64,000 bases of DNA, from the NCBI GenBank assembly GCA_964574635.1, contig CAZNOG010000003.1:124001-188000 (forward strand), given 5' to 3'. The stretch's first letter is position 1, and every line of letters begins with the position of its first letter. Under the pieces are notes generated by a model that saw only the letters and a program-made list of their open reading frames with translations, ran no database searches and was not told the origin of the DNA. Below, in pieces: positions 1 through 8,987 of this stretch. The position numbers were made by a program, and so were the translations under genes. Origin of the DNA: CAZNOG01 sp964574635 (GTDB lineage: Bacteria; Bacteroidota; Bacteroidia; Flavobacteriales_D; Cryomorphaceae).

Positions 1-2
1 TA

Positions 3-89
3 GAGATTATCCTGTCCGACGAAACCGCCGATTTCGGCCGGCCATTCCTCAGTTTGAACTTTTATGAATCCATCGGTGAAGAAATCTGA
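3..89 (+). CDS. possible C-terminal end of an unknown upstream gene (partial)
   Basis: Reading from base 3, an open frame of 28 codons ends at TGA 87-89, overlapping the start of the ABC transporter gene by 26 bp. The end of the peptide would read SLNFYESIGEEI. Its composition looks like ordinary coding sequence of this genome, whereas the other open plus frame here is arginine-rich and unlikely. It is far too short to assign to a family. It may equally be non-coding, because only the window edge keeps the frame open. Confidence 0.35.
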   Translation, partial: EIILSDETADFGRPFLSLNFYESIGEEI

Positions 90-1776
90 CGAAGCCCTGC
101 TGGATATCCGAGGATTGTCCATCGGTTTTCCCGGCCCCGACGGGGTGGTGCCCGTATTGGAAGACGTAAGCCTTAGCGTGGATCGTGGAGAGACCTTGGG
201 CATCGTCGGCGAATCCGGATCGGGAAAGAGTCTCACATCCCTGGCCGTGATGGGCCTCCTGCCCGAAAACGCTCACATATTGGCCGGGATGGGAAGTTTT
301 CGACCGGGAAACCGCACCGTACAATTGTTCGACGGCAAACCCGAAGAGGTGCGCAGACTCCGGGGAAAACACATGGCCATGATCTTTCAGGAGCCGATGA
401 CTTCTCTGAACCCGGTGCAAACTTGCGGGGCCCAGGTGATGGAAATGATTCGGTTTCATCAAAAGGGCGGAAAACGGGTGAGCAAGGAACGCACGCTGGA
501 ACTGTTCAAAGAGGTGGAACTTCCCCGCCCGGAAGAGATTTTCAAAAGCTATCCCCATCAAATTTCCGGCGGTCAAAAACAGCGGGTGATGATCGCCATG
601 GCCCTGAGTTGCCAACCTGACTTGATCATCGCCGATGAACCCACCACGGCATTGGACGTGACGGTGCAAAAGAGGATTTTGTCCATCCTCAAGCGCATGT
701 GCGAGAAGAACGGCACGGGATTGATCTTCATAACCCACGATCTGGGAGTGGTGTCGAAAATGGCGGATCGGGTAATGGTCATGTATAGAGGCCGTGTGAT
801 CGAAACGGGAAAGACTCGATCGGTGCTTACCCACCCACAAAAACAATACACCAAAGCGCTCTTGGCCTGTAGACCCCGCCCGGGCCACAACCCGCGGAGG
901 CTGCCGACGGTCGCCGACTTCGACGAAGAAATGGCTCCGGAACCTACGACCCGGGAAACGTCCGCCGACCACGGGGTAGGGGCTGCAACCGAACTTCTTC
1001 GTGTGGACGGCTTGTCGGTGTGGTATGAGGCGGGCGGAAACCGCTGGGGCAAACCGTCGGGCTACGTAAAAGCCGTGGACGACGTGAGCTTCTCGGTGTT
1101 CCGGGGCGAAACTTTGGGCCTCGTGGGCGAGTCGGGGTGCGGCAAAACCACCCTCGGACGCACACTGCTGCGGTTGATTACGCCCAATCGCGGACAAGTG
1201 CTCTACGACGGATTGTCGCTATTCGACCTTTCGGCCCGGAGCATGATCCCGATCAGGCGGCGCATTCAACTGGTTTTTCAGGATCCGTACGGTTCCTTGA
1301 ATCCGGGCATGACGGTGGGTGACACTTTGCTCGAACCTTTGTACGTGCACAAACTGTACAAACCCGGCGCCGAAAGGCGGGCGAAAGTGCGGGACATCCT
1401 CTCGAAAGTGGGTTTGCCCGAAACGGCCATCGACAAGTATCCCCACGAATTTTCCGGCGGTCAGCGCCAACGCATCTGCATCGCCCGTGCCTTGATTCTC
1501 AATCCCGAATTCGTTGTATGCGACGAATCGGTTTCAGCTTTGGACGTATCCGTGCAGGCACAGGTGCTGAACTTGTTGAACGATTTGAAAGAGGAATTCG
1601 GTCTGACCTACATCTTCATCTCCCACGATTTGTCGGTTGTGAAATACATGTCGGATCGAATCATGGTTATGCGCCGGGGCAAAATCGAGGAAATAGGCGA
1701 TGCCGCCGACGTTTATGCCCGCCCCAAAAGTGCTTACACCCGCGAATTGATCTCGGCCATTCCCGTACTCGAATAG
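64..1776 (+). CDS. fused two-domain peptide/nickel-type ABC transporter ATPase
   Basis: This 570-residue cytoplasmic ATPase joins two ABC domains in one chain, as if DppD and DppF were fused. It would power import or export of peptides or related solutes through a separate permease. Domain 1 has Walker A GESGSGKS (49-56), signature SGGQK (168-172) and Walker B ending in DE (191-192). Domain 2 has Walker A GESGCGKT (355-362), signature SGGQR (464-468) and Walker B with DE at 487-488. Both keep the Q-loop and the switch histidine (THDLG, SHDLS). A charged, proline-rich linker lies around 270-312. Fused forms of this kind are common in Bacteroidota and Proteobacteria. No permease or binding-protein gene is visible downstream, so the substrate is unknown. 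Confidence 0.9.
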   Translation: MNPSVKKSDEALLDIRGLSIGFPGPDGVVPVLEDVSLSVDRGETLGIVGESGSGKSLTSLAVMGLLPENAHILAGMGSFRPGNRTVQLFDGKPEEVRRLRGKHMAMIFQEPMTSLNPVQTCGAQVMEMIRFHQKGGKRVSKERTLELFKEVELPRPEEIFKSYPHQISGGQKQRVMIAMALSCQPDLIIADEPTTALDVTVQKRILSILKRMCEKNGTGLIFITHDLGVVSKMADRVMVMYRGRVIETGKTRSVLTHPQKQYTKALLACRPRPGHNPRRLPTVADFDEEMAPEPTTRETSADHGVGAATELLRVDGLSVWYEAGGNRWGKPSGYVKAVDDVSFSVFRGETLGLVGESGCGKTTLGRTLLRLITPNRGQVLYDGLSLFDLSARSMIPIRRRIQLVFQDPYGSLNPGMTVGDTLLEPLYVHKLYKPGAERRAKVRDILSKVGLPETAIDKYPHEFSGGQRQRICIARALILNPEFVVCDESVSALDVSVQAQVLNLLNDLKEEFGLTYIFISHDLSVVKYMSDRIMVMRRGKIEEIGDAADVYARPKSAYTRELISAIPVLE

Positions 1777-1845
1777 CCGAAATCGGTTTTCGTTTTTCGT
1801 TTTTGGGCGCGCTCCGGCAGAACTCGCGCAAGTCCCGCCATACTC

Positions 1846-1875
1846 TTGGTTTTACGTCCGATACATTTACATTTG
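1846..1875 (+). promoter_or_regulatory. Bacteroidota-type promoter upstream of the membrane protein gene
   Basis: A -33-like TTG (1846-1848) is followed after 19 nt by TACATTTG (1868-1875), matching the Bacteroidota -7 consensus TAnnTTTG. The GTG at 1880 lies four bases after the box. The transcript would therefore be nearly leaderless from GTG, or would carry about 30 nt of leader before the in-frame ATG at 1913. Confidence 0.55.
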
Positions 1876-1879
1876 GCCC

Positions 1880-3640
1880 GTGGTTAATATCAGAGGTGCA
1901 AAAGTCTTGCCCATGGCCCTTGGATTACTCGCGGGCATGGCGCTCGTCGCCATACCCGTGTTGGGATGGGATTTTCGATATTTTCCCGGCGATTTGGGCG
2001 ACGGAAGGTTCAATCTCTACCTGCTCGAGCACGCCTATCGCTACTTTACAGGCAGGGTGGACTTTTTCTGGGGAGCGCCCTTCATGTATCCCGAAGCCAA
2101 CGTCATTTCCTATTCCGACAATCTCTTGGGCTCCGCCCCGATCTACGCCTTGTTTCGGTTGGTGGGGCTTTCCGATTTTTCGGCGTATCAAGGGTGGTTT
2201 CTCACCGTGGCGGCGCTCAATTACGCAGCGGCTTATTATTTTCTGCACTATGTGTGCAAGAATCGGTATGCCGCGGCTTTGGGTGCCTTTGTGTTCGCAT
2301 TTTCCTTGGCGTTGCAATCCCAAATGCCACATGCCCAAACGTTCCCTCGATATGCAGTGCCGTTGGCGCTGTGGGCTCTCGTCAAATTCGGTGAATCTTT
2401 CCGTCCGCGGTTTTTTTTCCTAGCCGTGCTCTTGGTGGTGTACCAGGTGTATTGCGGCATCTACCTCGGATTTATGCTCGTGGTTCCCGTTGGCCTGGTG
2501 CTGATCTTGTTGGTTTGGAATGGTCGCGAACTTATTGTGCAAAAGATCAAGTCAGGCCGGTGGTGGTTGAAGATGGTGTTGTCGGTCGGAGTCGGCGTGG
2601 CGGTACTGCTTCCGTTGATGTTGCCCTACATCAGGCGCGGTGAAAATGTGGTTAAATCCGGGTATGAACAGATCGTGTTAACCCTGCCCCGGTTGAGCGA
2701 TTATCTCTTCGCCATAGACGGAAGTCCGTGGTGGTTCATGCTCCAAGACACCGGAAAGGATCACCCTTATTGGTGGGATTTGCAACTCTTCGCAGGTGGC
2801 GTGGCCACCCTGTGTATGGTGGTGGCCGCCGCTTGGGTGGTGTGGCGGTGGGCCAAAAACAGGTTCGATGTCGCTGCACTTTCCCAAGCCCAAACGCTCC
2901 TTCTTGCGGGAGTCTTCACTTTCGTGCTGTTTTTGCGTGTGGAACCGGATTTTTCGGCGTACTACCTGCTCTATCAACTGCCGGGGTTTGATGCCCTGCG
3001 ATCTTTAGGGCGAATTATCAATGTGGAGATCCTTTTTTTCGGTTTGGCCGTCGCGTGGATTTTTGCCCGGATCGTTCCCGATGTGCGAGGCATCCAAAGC
3101 TTCGGCCTTTTCCTCGGTGCATTGGCTCTGCTGACCCTCGACAATTATCTGCCCTCGGAATCCATGCCTCACACGCCGGTGGCTGCCTCGACCGGTCGAA
3201 CGGCCCCGCTCGATTCCATTTTTTCGAGTCTTCCGGAAGGCACGGTGGTATCTTACGAACCCGATAGCTTGCAGGGCCTGTCCATATACGCTCACATCGA
3301 CGCCATGTTGTTGACCCAAAAACACGGCTTGATCGCCGTCAACGGTTACTCGGCGACTTCCCCGCCTCGGTTCGATAGGTATTGGCGTTCACCCGACGCC
3401 GACACCCGAAATTTTTGGTTGGCCGGAAAGCTTTCGGTGGTCGATACGCTGTACGTGGTTCGTTCCCCTTCGAGGTTGGAACGCGTTTCGACGAGGGACA
3501 TCGAAGTGCGGCGGATTATGAATTACATCCGTTCCGATGAAGCGTGGATGGAGTCCATCCGTTCCAAAGCGGCTGATCGCGGCATCCCCGTGGACTCCAT
3601 GCTGCGACTGGATGCCCAAAGGACGCTAGAGCATCCGTAG
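1880..3640 (+). CDS. polytopic inner-membrane protein, GT-C / YfhO-like
   Basis: This protein of about 586 residues has many hydrophobic segments through residue ~430 and a soluble C-terminal part of about 150 residues. The layout is a GT-C fold glycosyltransferase or YfhO-like membrane protein: an extracytoplasmic loop with acidic residues after the first membrane span (FPGDLGDGRF), followed by repeated spans. That assignment is inferred from architecture, since no family motif is decisive. The first frame start is GTG at 1880. The ATG 11 codons later (1913), directly before the hydrophobic span MALGLLAGMALVAIPVLG, is the likelier start. It stands alone between an ABC ATPase gene and a convergent glycosyltransferase gene, so a role in glycan or lipid-linked sugar metabolism is possible but unproven. 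Confidence 0.7.
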   Translation: MVNIRGAKVLPMALGLLAGMALVAIPVLGWDFRYFPGDLGDGRFNLYLLEHAYRYFTGRVDFFWGAPFMYPEANVISYSDNLLGSAPIYALFRLVGLSDFSAYQGWFLTVAALNYAAAYYFLHYVCKNRYAAALGAFVFAFSLALQSQMPHAQTFPRYAVPLALWALVKFGESFRPRFFFLAVLLVVYQVYCGIYLGFMLVVPVGLVLILLVWNGRELIVQKIKSGRWWLKMVLSVGVGVAVLLPLMLPYIRRGENVVKSGYEQIVLTLPRLSDYLFAIDGSPWWFMLQDTGKDHPYWWDLQLFAGGVATLCMVVAAAWVVWRWAKNRFDVAALSQAQTLLLAGVFTFVLFLRVEPDFSAYYLLYQLPGFDALRSLGRIINVEILFFGLAVAWIFARIVPDVRGIQSFGLFLGALALLTLDNYLPSESMPHTPVAASTGRTAPLDSIFSSLPEGTVVSYEPDSLQGLSIYAHIDAMLLTQKHGLIAVNGYSATSPPRFDRYWRSPDADTRNFWLAGKLSVVDTLYVVRSPSRLERVSTRDIEVRRIMNYIRSDEAWMESIRSKAADRGIPVDSMLRLDAQRTLEHP

Positions 3641-3749
3641 AAATGGGTGATCGTGCCACCACGGACTTCAGGTCTATTACACCGCTCATTGGAACGCTGC
3701 CATCTTCCTGTTCATACAGACACCAAGTGCTTTAAAATGGGCCTTCGGG

Positions 3750-4514
3750 TTACCGGGCGTACTTCAAGATGCAATACAGGACGCGGAAACCGTCTTTCCA
3801 GCCGATTTTTTTGCCTTCGGCGTAGGTGCGGCCATAGTAGGATATGCCGACTTCGTAGATGCGTATACCTTTGATTCGCGACAGTTTAGAAGTGACCTCC
3901 GGTTCGAAACCAAACCGTTTTTCCTTCAGCTTCAAACCTTGGAGGATGTCCGTGCGAATCAGCTTGTAGCACGTCTCCATGTCGGTGAGGTTCAGGTTGG
4001 TGGTCATGTTTGAAAGGGTGGTCAGCATTTTGTTGCCGATGCTGTGCCAGAAAAACAGGATGCGGTGGGGGTTGCCGCCCATGAACCGAGAGCCGTAGAC
4101 CACGTCGGCAACGCCCTCCACCACGGGTCGAAGCAGCAGATTGTATTCGCGGGGATCGTATTCCAGGTCGGCGTCTTGCACGATGGTGAACTGGCCTGTG
4201 GCTTCGGCGAAGGCTCGGTGCAGCGCCGCGCCCTTTCCCATGTTTTTGGGTTGATCGAAATACCGCAAATCCAAGTCGGGGTGGCCTTGTCGGTAGCGTT
4301 CAACGGCGGCGCGAGTGTCGTCGGTCGATGCGTCGTTGACGACCACCACTTCTTTTGCGATGCCGGCGATCAGTTCAACGCTTCGTATTTTATCGAGGAT
4401 GAGGTGAATGGTGGCCTCTTCGTTGTAAGCAGGTATGGCTATCGACAGCTTGGTGAATGGGGTTGTCGCAGCCGTTGATTGTGAGGGTTCAGCCCTCGAT
4501 TCGTTTGAAGTCAT
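3750..4514 (-). CDS. family 2 glycosyltransferase, polyprenyl-phosphate sugar synthase-like
   Basis: The protein has 254 residues and a GT-A fold glycosyltransferase family 2 domain. It shows the nucleotide-binding start SIAIPAYNEE (about 24-33), VVVVNDASTDDT, the DxD-type metal motif in VQDADLEYDP, and the acceptor-side GSRFMGG. The closest general type is the dolichyl/undecaprenyl-phosphate mannose or glucose synthases (DPM1-like). It lacks the C-terminal membrane spans of GtrB-type enzymes. It would transfer a nucleotide sugar to a polyprenyl phosphate or glycan at the cytoplasmic face of the membrane. Its start overlaps the end of scoB by 26 bp, so it is probably the last gene of the minus-strand string. 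The sugar and acceptor cannot be read from the sequence. Confidence 0.85.
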   Translation of the reverse strand: MTSNESRAEPSQSTAATTPFTKLSIAIPAYNEEATIHLILDKIRSVELIAGIAKEVVVVNDASTDDTRAAVERYRQGHPDLDLRYFDQPKNMGKGAALHRAFAEATGQFTIVQDADLEYDPREYNLLLRPVVEGVADVVYGSRFMGGNPHRILFFWHSIGNKMLTTLSNMTTNLNLTDMETCYKLIRTDILQGLKLKEKRFGFEPEVTSKLSRIKGIRIYEVGISYYGRTYAEGKKIGWKDGFRVLYCILKYAR

Positions 4515-5148
4515 CGTCTACGATCAGTTTGCCTTCGGTTTTGGCTTTCACCTCTTCGACGGAAACACCCGGGGCGAGTTCTTTGAGGATAAATCCCCCT
4601 TCGGGATGAATATCGAGCACGGCCAGATCGGTGACGATGCGGTTGATGCAGCCGACGCCGGTGAGCGGGAGGGTGCACTTGGGCAACAATTTGCTTTCTC
4701 CCGCGCGATTGGTGTGTTGCATGGCCACGACGATGTACTCGGCCGAGCTCACCAAATCCATGGCTCCCCCCATGCCTTTGACCATTTTGCCGGGTATTTT
4801 CCAGTTGGCGATGTCGCCGTTTTCCGATACTTCCATGGCGCCGAGCACGGTGAGTTGAACGTGCTGGCCGCGAATCATTCCGAAGCTGGTGGCCGAATCG
4901 AAGAAACTGGCTCCCGCTTTGGTGGTGATGGTTTGTTTTCCGGCGTTGATCAGGTCCGGGTCTTCCTCTCCTTCGTACGGGAAGGGTCCCATGCCGAGCA
5001 CGCCGTTTTCCGATTGGAACTCCACAGAGATCCCTTCGGGCACGTAGTTGGCCACCAGCGTGGGGATGCCGATGCCCAGATTGACGTAGTAACCGTCTTT
5101 CAACTCTTGCGCGATGCGTTGGGCGATTCCTTCTTTCGTAAGTGCCAT
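4489..5148 (-). CDS. scoB: 3-oxoacid CoA-transferase subunit B
   Basis: This 219-residue subunit, the usual length, belongs to class I CoA-transferase together with the adjacent scoA product. The complex moves CoA between succinyl-CoA and acetoacetate or a similar 3-oxoacid, allowing use of ketone bodies or branched-chain degradation products. The catalytic glutamate is in the family motif SENG (E47), followed by GxGxFP. The N-terminus has the expected GIGIPT glycine motif. It follows scoA with a 40-bp gap, in the usual A-then-B order. The specific acyl acceptor (acetoacetate or another oxoacid) is inferred from family membership. Confidence 0.93.
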   Translation of the reverse strand: MALTKEGIAQRIAQELKDGYYVNLGIGIPTLVANYVPEGISVEFQSENGVLGMGPFPYEGEEDPDLINAGKQTITTKAGASFFDSATSFGMIRGQHVQLTVLGAMEVSENGDIANWKIPGKMVKGMGGAMDLVSSAEYIVVAMQHTNRAGESKLLPKCTLPLTGVGCINRIVTDLAVLDIHPEGGFILKELAPGVSVEEVKAKTEGKLIVDDDFKRIEG

Positions 5149-5188
5149 TTTAAATGCGTTTTAATTTTTGTTTTGGGCGGACGGTTTA

Positions 5189-5884
5189 TCAGCGGGGTCG
5201 AACGGTCACCTGTTCGATGCGCTTCTCGAATTTTTCGCCTTGGAAAATGCGCTGAACGAAAATTCCCGGCGTGTGGATGGCGTTGGGGTCGAGTTCGCCG
5301 GCGGGCACGAGTTCTTCGACTTCGGCGATGGTGATTTTGCCGGCCATGGCCATAAGGGGGTTGAAGTTGCGCGCGGTGGCCCTGTAGATCAGGTTGCCTG
5401 CGGTGTCGCCTTTCCACGCTTTGACCACGGCGAAATCGGGGTAAAACCTCTTTTCCAAGACGTGCATTTTGCCGTCGAATTCCCTGACTTCTTTTCCTTC
5501 GGCCACTTCGGTGCCGTATCCCGCCGGGGTATAAAACGCCGGAATGCCCATGCCTGTGGCGCGGCACCTTTCCGCCAGGGTGCCCTGTGGAATGAGCTCC
5601 ACTTCCAATTCACCGGCGAGCATTTGCCTTTCGAATTCCTTGTTCTCCCCGACGTATGACGAGATCATCTTTTTAATCTGCTTTTTGACCAAAAGCAATC
5701 CCAGTCCGAAGTCATCGACCCCGGCGTTGTTCGAGATGCAGGTCAAGTCGGTAATATCCGATTCCACGAGGGCGCGGATGGTGTTTTCGGGAATACCGCA
5801 CAAACCGAATCCACCGAACATGACGGTCATGCCCGACTCCATGCCTTCAATGGCTTTTTGGGCGTTGGCAACTACTTTTTTCAT
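5189..5884 (-). CDS. scoA: 3-oxoacid CoA-transferase subunit A
   Basis: This 231-residue subunit pairs with ScoB. It carries the glycine-rich CoA-binding stretch MFGGFGLCGIPE near the N-terminus and the family block SNNAGVDDFGLG. The open frame extends to 5950, but that start would run into the PBP1A coding end. The ATG at 5884, giving MKKVVANAQKAIEGM, matches the normal family N-terminus and leaves 37 bp after the PBP1A stop, so I use it. Continuation of the string from the cell-wall gene into CoA-transferase suggests co-transcription but not shared function. Confidence 0.92.
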   Translation of the reverse strand: MKKVVANAQKAIEGMESGMTVMFGGFGLCGIPENTIRALVESDITDLTCISNNAGVDDFGLGLLLVKKQIKKMISSYVGENKEFERQMLAGELEVELIPQGTLAERCRATGMGIPAFYTPAGYGTEVAEGKEVREFDGKMHVLEKRFYPDFAVVKAWKGDTAGNLIYRATARNFNPLMAMAGKITIAEVEELVPAGELDPNAIHTPGIFVQRIFQGEKFEKRIEQVTVRPR

Positions 5885-5921
5885 GAGCGTTGGGCTTGTA
5901 TCGTTAACGGGTTCAAATTTT

Positions 5922-8351
5922 TTACCAAGGTAAGGCTTCTTGAGTACCAAACATGTTTCCGCGTTGGTTGTACTTGTCGCAATCGAGTTCGATGGTCACC
6001 CCGTCGGGTTTGGTAAAGGCGCCTTGGGAAATTTCCAATTCCGGGTCTGCGTAGACGTCTTTCATGTAATACCCCCAAATGGGAAGCGCCATGTTGGTTC
6101 CCATCCCCAGACTGAGGCTGCGGAAGTGCACGCTGCGGTCTTCCGCACCCACCCATACGCCGGTGACTAAATCGGGAGTGAGCCCCACGAACCAACCATC
6201 CGATTGATTTTGTGTGGTTCCGGTTTTTCCGGCGATTTCTATGGAACGGTCGAAACCGTCGTAATCGCGGGTGGGAAGGTCGGATCTCAACCGGATGGCC
6301 GTGCCCATGCGCCTGCCTTCGTGCTCGTTGTACACGCCGTCGACCACGCCGCGCATAAGGCTCAGCATCGTGTAGGCGGTTCGCTCGTCCATGGCTTCGT
6401 TGGTTTCGGGCTGCATTCGGAAAATGGTGTTTCCGTTTTTGTCTTCGATGCGGAGGAGGTAAATGGGTTTGATGTGCACGCCCATGTTTGCGAAGGTGGC
6501 GTTGGCCGAGGTGATTTCCATCAGGGAAAGGTCGGCCACTCCGAAGGCTTGCGATACCACCGGATCCATATGACTTTCGATGCCGAGGTCATGAGCGAGT
6601 TTGATCGCCGCCGTGGGTCCGAATTGTTTCATGATCCAGGCGGTTACGGTGTTGATCGAGTTGGCCAGCCCCCATTTGAGCGATACCATGTAGCCGTAAT
6701 TCCTCCCCGGATCGTGGGGAGTGTAATCCTCTTGGAGGTTGAAAGTTCCTTTGTGGAAAGTCGTGGGCACTTTGGGAATCTCGTAACAGGGCGAATACCC
6801 CTCGCGGATCGCGGTGGCGTACACGAAAGGCTTGAACAATGAGCCTACTTGCCGCTTGCCCAGCTTTACGTGATCGTATTGGAAGTGCTTGTAATTGTTT
6901 CCGCCCACCCACGCTTTTACGAAGCCGGTTTTCGGGTCGAGACTCACCAGCCCGGCCTGTAGAAAGCTCTTGTAATACAGAATGCTGTCCATAGGCGTCA
7001 TCAGCGTGTCGACCTCTCCTTTCCACGAAAACACGCGCATGGGAAACTCTTTGTTGCGGAAGATCTCCTCCGCCTTCGCGTCGTCGTAGCCATCCCATTC
7101 CTGCAGACAGTCTTCCGATTTGCACGAAAACGATACGTCACCACCCGATTTTTCGTGTCGTTCCAAGTTCACCCGACGGTGGCAGTTGGGGCACTCCCGA
7201 CCCGTCATTATGCGGTAGCGCGAGGTTCGGCGCATGGCCGCCCTTTCGATTCCGCGGATTTCATCCGTGGACAAGTCGTCGGAAAACGGGGTGTTGCGAT
7301 AATTGGCGATGTCGCGGAGGAACTGCGCCTGCAATTCCCCTCCCAAGTGTTTCGCCACCGCTTCTTCGCCGTAGCGCTGCATGCGCGAATCGATGGTGGT
7401 GTACACCCTCAATCCGTCGCTGTAAATGCTGTAAGGCGTGCCGTCGGGTTTGGAATAGAGGTAATTGCCGTCGGCGTCTTTCTCTTGGAGCAGGGCGGCG
7501 AGCTCACCTCGGAGGATTTCACGGAAGTAGGGAGCCGGACCTTCCTGGTGATCGACGGTTTGTACGTTCAGACCGAGGGGCAGCGCAGCCAGGGAGTCCC
7601 GTTGTGATGGGGTGAGAAATTCGTTGCGCACCATTTGGCCGAGGACGGTATTTCTTCGCTCCATCGTCATTTCAGGCCGACGGAGGGGGTTGTAGAGCGC
7701 AGGGTTTTTTGCCATTCCCACCAGCATGGCCGCTTGCTGGATGTTGAGGGAGTCGGGTGTGGTGCCGAAGTAAATATTCGACGCTGAACGAATTCCCACC
7801 GCCTGGTTTATCCAGTCGAATTTGTTGAGGTACATGGTGAGGATTTCGTTCTTGGTGTACTGCCTTTCCAAGCGAACGGAAATGATCCATTCCTGAAATT
7901 TCTGAAACACCCGTTTGAGGCCGCTTCCCGGGTCTTCGGTAAACAGCATTTTGGCCAATTGCTGGGTGATGGTACTCGCCCCGCCCCGGTTTCCTAGATA
8001 GACCGCCGCTCGGGCCGTACCCCTCAAGTCGATGCCGGAATGGCCGTAGAAGCGTTCGTCTTCCGTGGCGATCAGCGCGTGAACCAAATGAGGGCTGAGG
8101 TCCTCATACTCTACGTTGGTTCTGTTTTCCAAGTAATACCGGCCCAACACCTTGCCGTCGGCGGAGATGATTTCCGTCGCGAGGTTCGTCTTGGGATTGG
8201 CCAGGGCCACCGTGTCGGGAAGATCGCTCCCCGCGGCCATCATAAAAACCCATCCGATAATCAGCAGGGGCAACAATGCCACGACCCAAAGCAGAAAGAT
8301 CGCCTTACCGCCGACCCGCCTTTTCTTTTGTTTTTCCGAGGTTTCCTCCAT
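5922..8351 (-). CDS. mrcA: penicillin-binding protein 1A (bifunctional transglycosylase/transpeptidase)
   Basis: This 809-residue class A PBP polymerises and cross-links peptidoglycan on the outer face of the cytoplasmic membrane. A basic cytoplasmic tail and one membrane span (about 16-40) precede the GT51 glycosyltransferase domain, with ATEDERFYGHSGID (95-108; catalytic E97) and GASTITQQLAK (124-134). The transpeptidase domain has SLFK (S504, K507), SIN (565-567) and KTG (709-711). Both activities look intact. An extra segment in the linker between the domains holds four cysteines in a CxxC...CxxxxC pattern (C387, C390, C410, C415), resembling a zinc ribbon or a pair of disulfides; I do not recall this insert in well-studied PBP1A proteins. 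The gene follows gldH by 123 bp in the holB-ricT-gldH-PBP1A order typical of the phylum. Confidence 0.95.
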   Translation of the reverse strand: MEETSEKQKKRRVGGKAIFLLWVVALLPLLIIGWVFMMAAGSDLPDTVALANPKTNLATEIISADGKVLGRYYLENRTNVEYEDLSPHLVHALIATEDERFYGHSGIDLRGTARAAVYLGNRGGASTITQQLAKMLFTEDPGSGLKRVFQKFQEWIISVRLERQYTKNEILTMYLNKFDWINQAVGIRSASNIYFGTTPDSLNIQQAAMLVGMAKNPALYNPLRRPEMTMERRNTVLGQMVRNEFLTPSQRDSLAALPLGLNVQTVDHQEGPAPYFREILRGELAALLQEKDADGNYLYSKPDGTPYSIYSDGLRVYTTIDSRMQRYGEEAVAKHLGGELQAQFLRDIANYRNTPFSDDLSTDEIRGIERAAMRRTSRYRIMTGRECPNCHRRVNLERHEKSGGDVSFSCKSEDCLQEWDGYDDAKAEEIFRNKEFPMRVFSWKGEVDTLMTPMDSILYYKSFLQAGLVSLDPKTGFVKAWVGGNNYKHFQYDHVKLGKRQVGSLFKPFVYATAIREGYSPCYEIPKVPTTFHKGTFNLQEDYTPHDPGRNYGYMVSLKWGLANSINTVTAWIMKQFGPTAAIKLAHDLGIESHMDPVVSQAFGVADLSLMEITSANATFANMGVHIKPIYLLRIEDKNGNTIFRMQPETNEAMDERTAYTMLSLMRGVVDGVYNEHEGRRMGTAIRLRSDLPTRDYDGFDRSIEIAGKTGTTQNQSDGWFVGLTPDLVTGVWVGAEDRSVHFRSLSLGMGTNMALPIWGYYMKDVYADPELEISQGAFTKPDGVTIELDCDKYNQRGNMFGTQEALPW

Positions 8352-8474
8352 TTATGGTGTGTATCGCCGTAAATCAACGGGGAAAGGTAAAAAATCTTGT
8401 GGATGCCGACGATGGAAGGAAGCGCACCCCTTGTGCATAACGGTGTGAACGCAAGTGATATCCTCCGGCCGCGG

Positions 8475-8984
8475 TCATCTCCCCGTTCCAAGGTTTCGTT
8501 CGATGCGTAGACCGATGTTTTTAATGCCCACCAGCGTATCGACCCGCATAGCTTGTTCGATTTCAAATCGGTATTCCCCCTTCAGCGGAAAGCGTTTGTT
8601 GTACTGGTACATTACCGAGTTGGTGGCGTAACTTCCGGAATTGAGGTATCCGCTGCCCTTCCCCAGCCATCTTCCCGACTTGTCGGCGAGTATGATTCCG
8701 ACGGTGTCATTGGACGATTTCCCGTTTGGAAAAACGGTTTTCACGAAGAGGTACAAATTGCGGTAGGGGTACGCTTCGGTGTTCCTGACGTTGATCAGAA
8801 AATTGTTTTGACTCAGGGTGTCGTCGATTTCCGTGGTGAGGATGGCCTTTTCGGAAGTGGCCCATTTCGCGTCGGGGATTTCCACGTTTTCCTCGAAGAC
8901 GACGTGCTCTTCACCACAACCGAAAGCGAGAAGCAATACGGCGATGAAGGGTAGGATGGATCGTGCCGGAAGGGGCTTTGCCAT
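8475..8984 (-). CDS. gldH: gliding motility lipoprotein GldH
   Basis: This 169-residue secreted lipoprotein has a hydrophobic signal segment (10-22) and a lipobox ending at C23 (LAFGC). The mature part resembles GldH, a small lipoprotein needed for gliding in Flavobacterium; its biochemical role is unknown. The call rests on the overall pattern (NxEAYPYRNLYLFVKTVFP, then GKGSGYLNSG) and on the conserved position directly after ricT and before PBP1A. The stop of ricT lies only three bases upstream of this start, so the two genes are almost certainly co-transcribed. Presence of gldH does not prove that the organism glides, since the gene also occurs in non-motile relatives. Confidence 0.85.
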   Translation of the reverse strand: MAKPLPARSILPFIAVLLLAFGCGEEHVVFEENVEIPDAKWATSEKAILTTEIDDTLSQNNFLINVRNTEAYPYRNLYLFVKTVFPNGKSSNDTVGIILADKSGRWLGKGSGYLNSGSYATNSVMYQYNKRFPLKGEYRFEIEQAMRVDTLVGIKNIGLRIERNLGTGR

Positions 8985-8987
8985 TGT

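Noticed and set aside
49..1197. 382-codon minus-strand open frame opposite the ABC ATPase
   Set aside because: Antisense shadow of a gene with intact motifs; the translation is rich in His, Arg and Gln and has no domain.
5189..5950. scoA start at 5950
   Set aside because: It would overlap PBP1A and add 22 residues not seen in the family; ATG 5884 fits.
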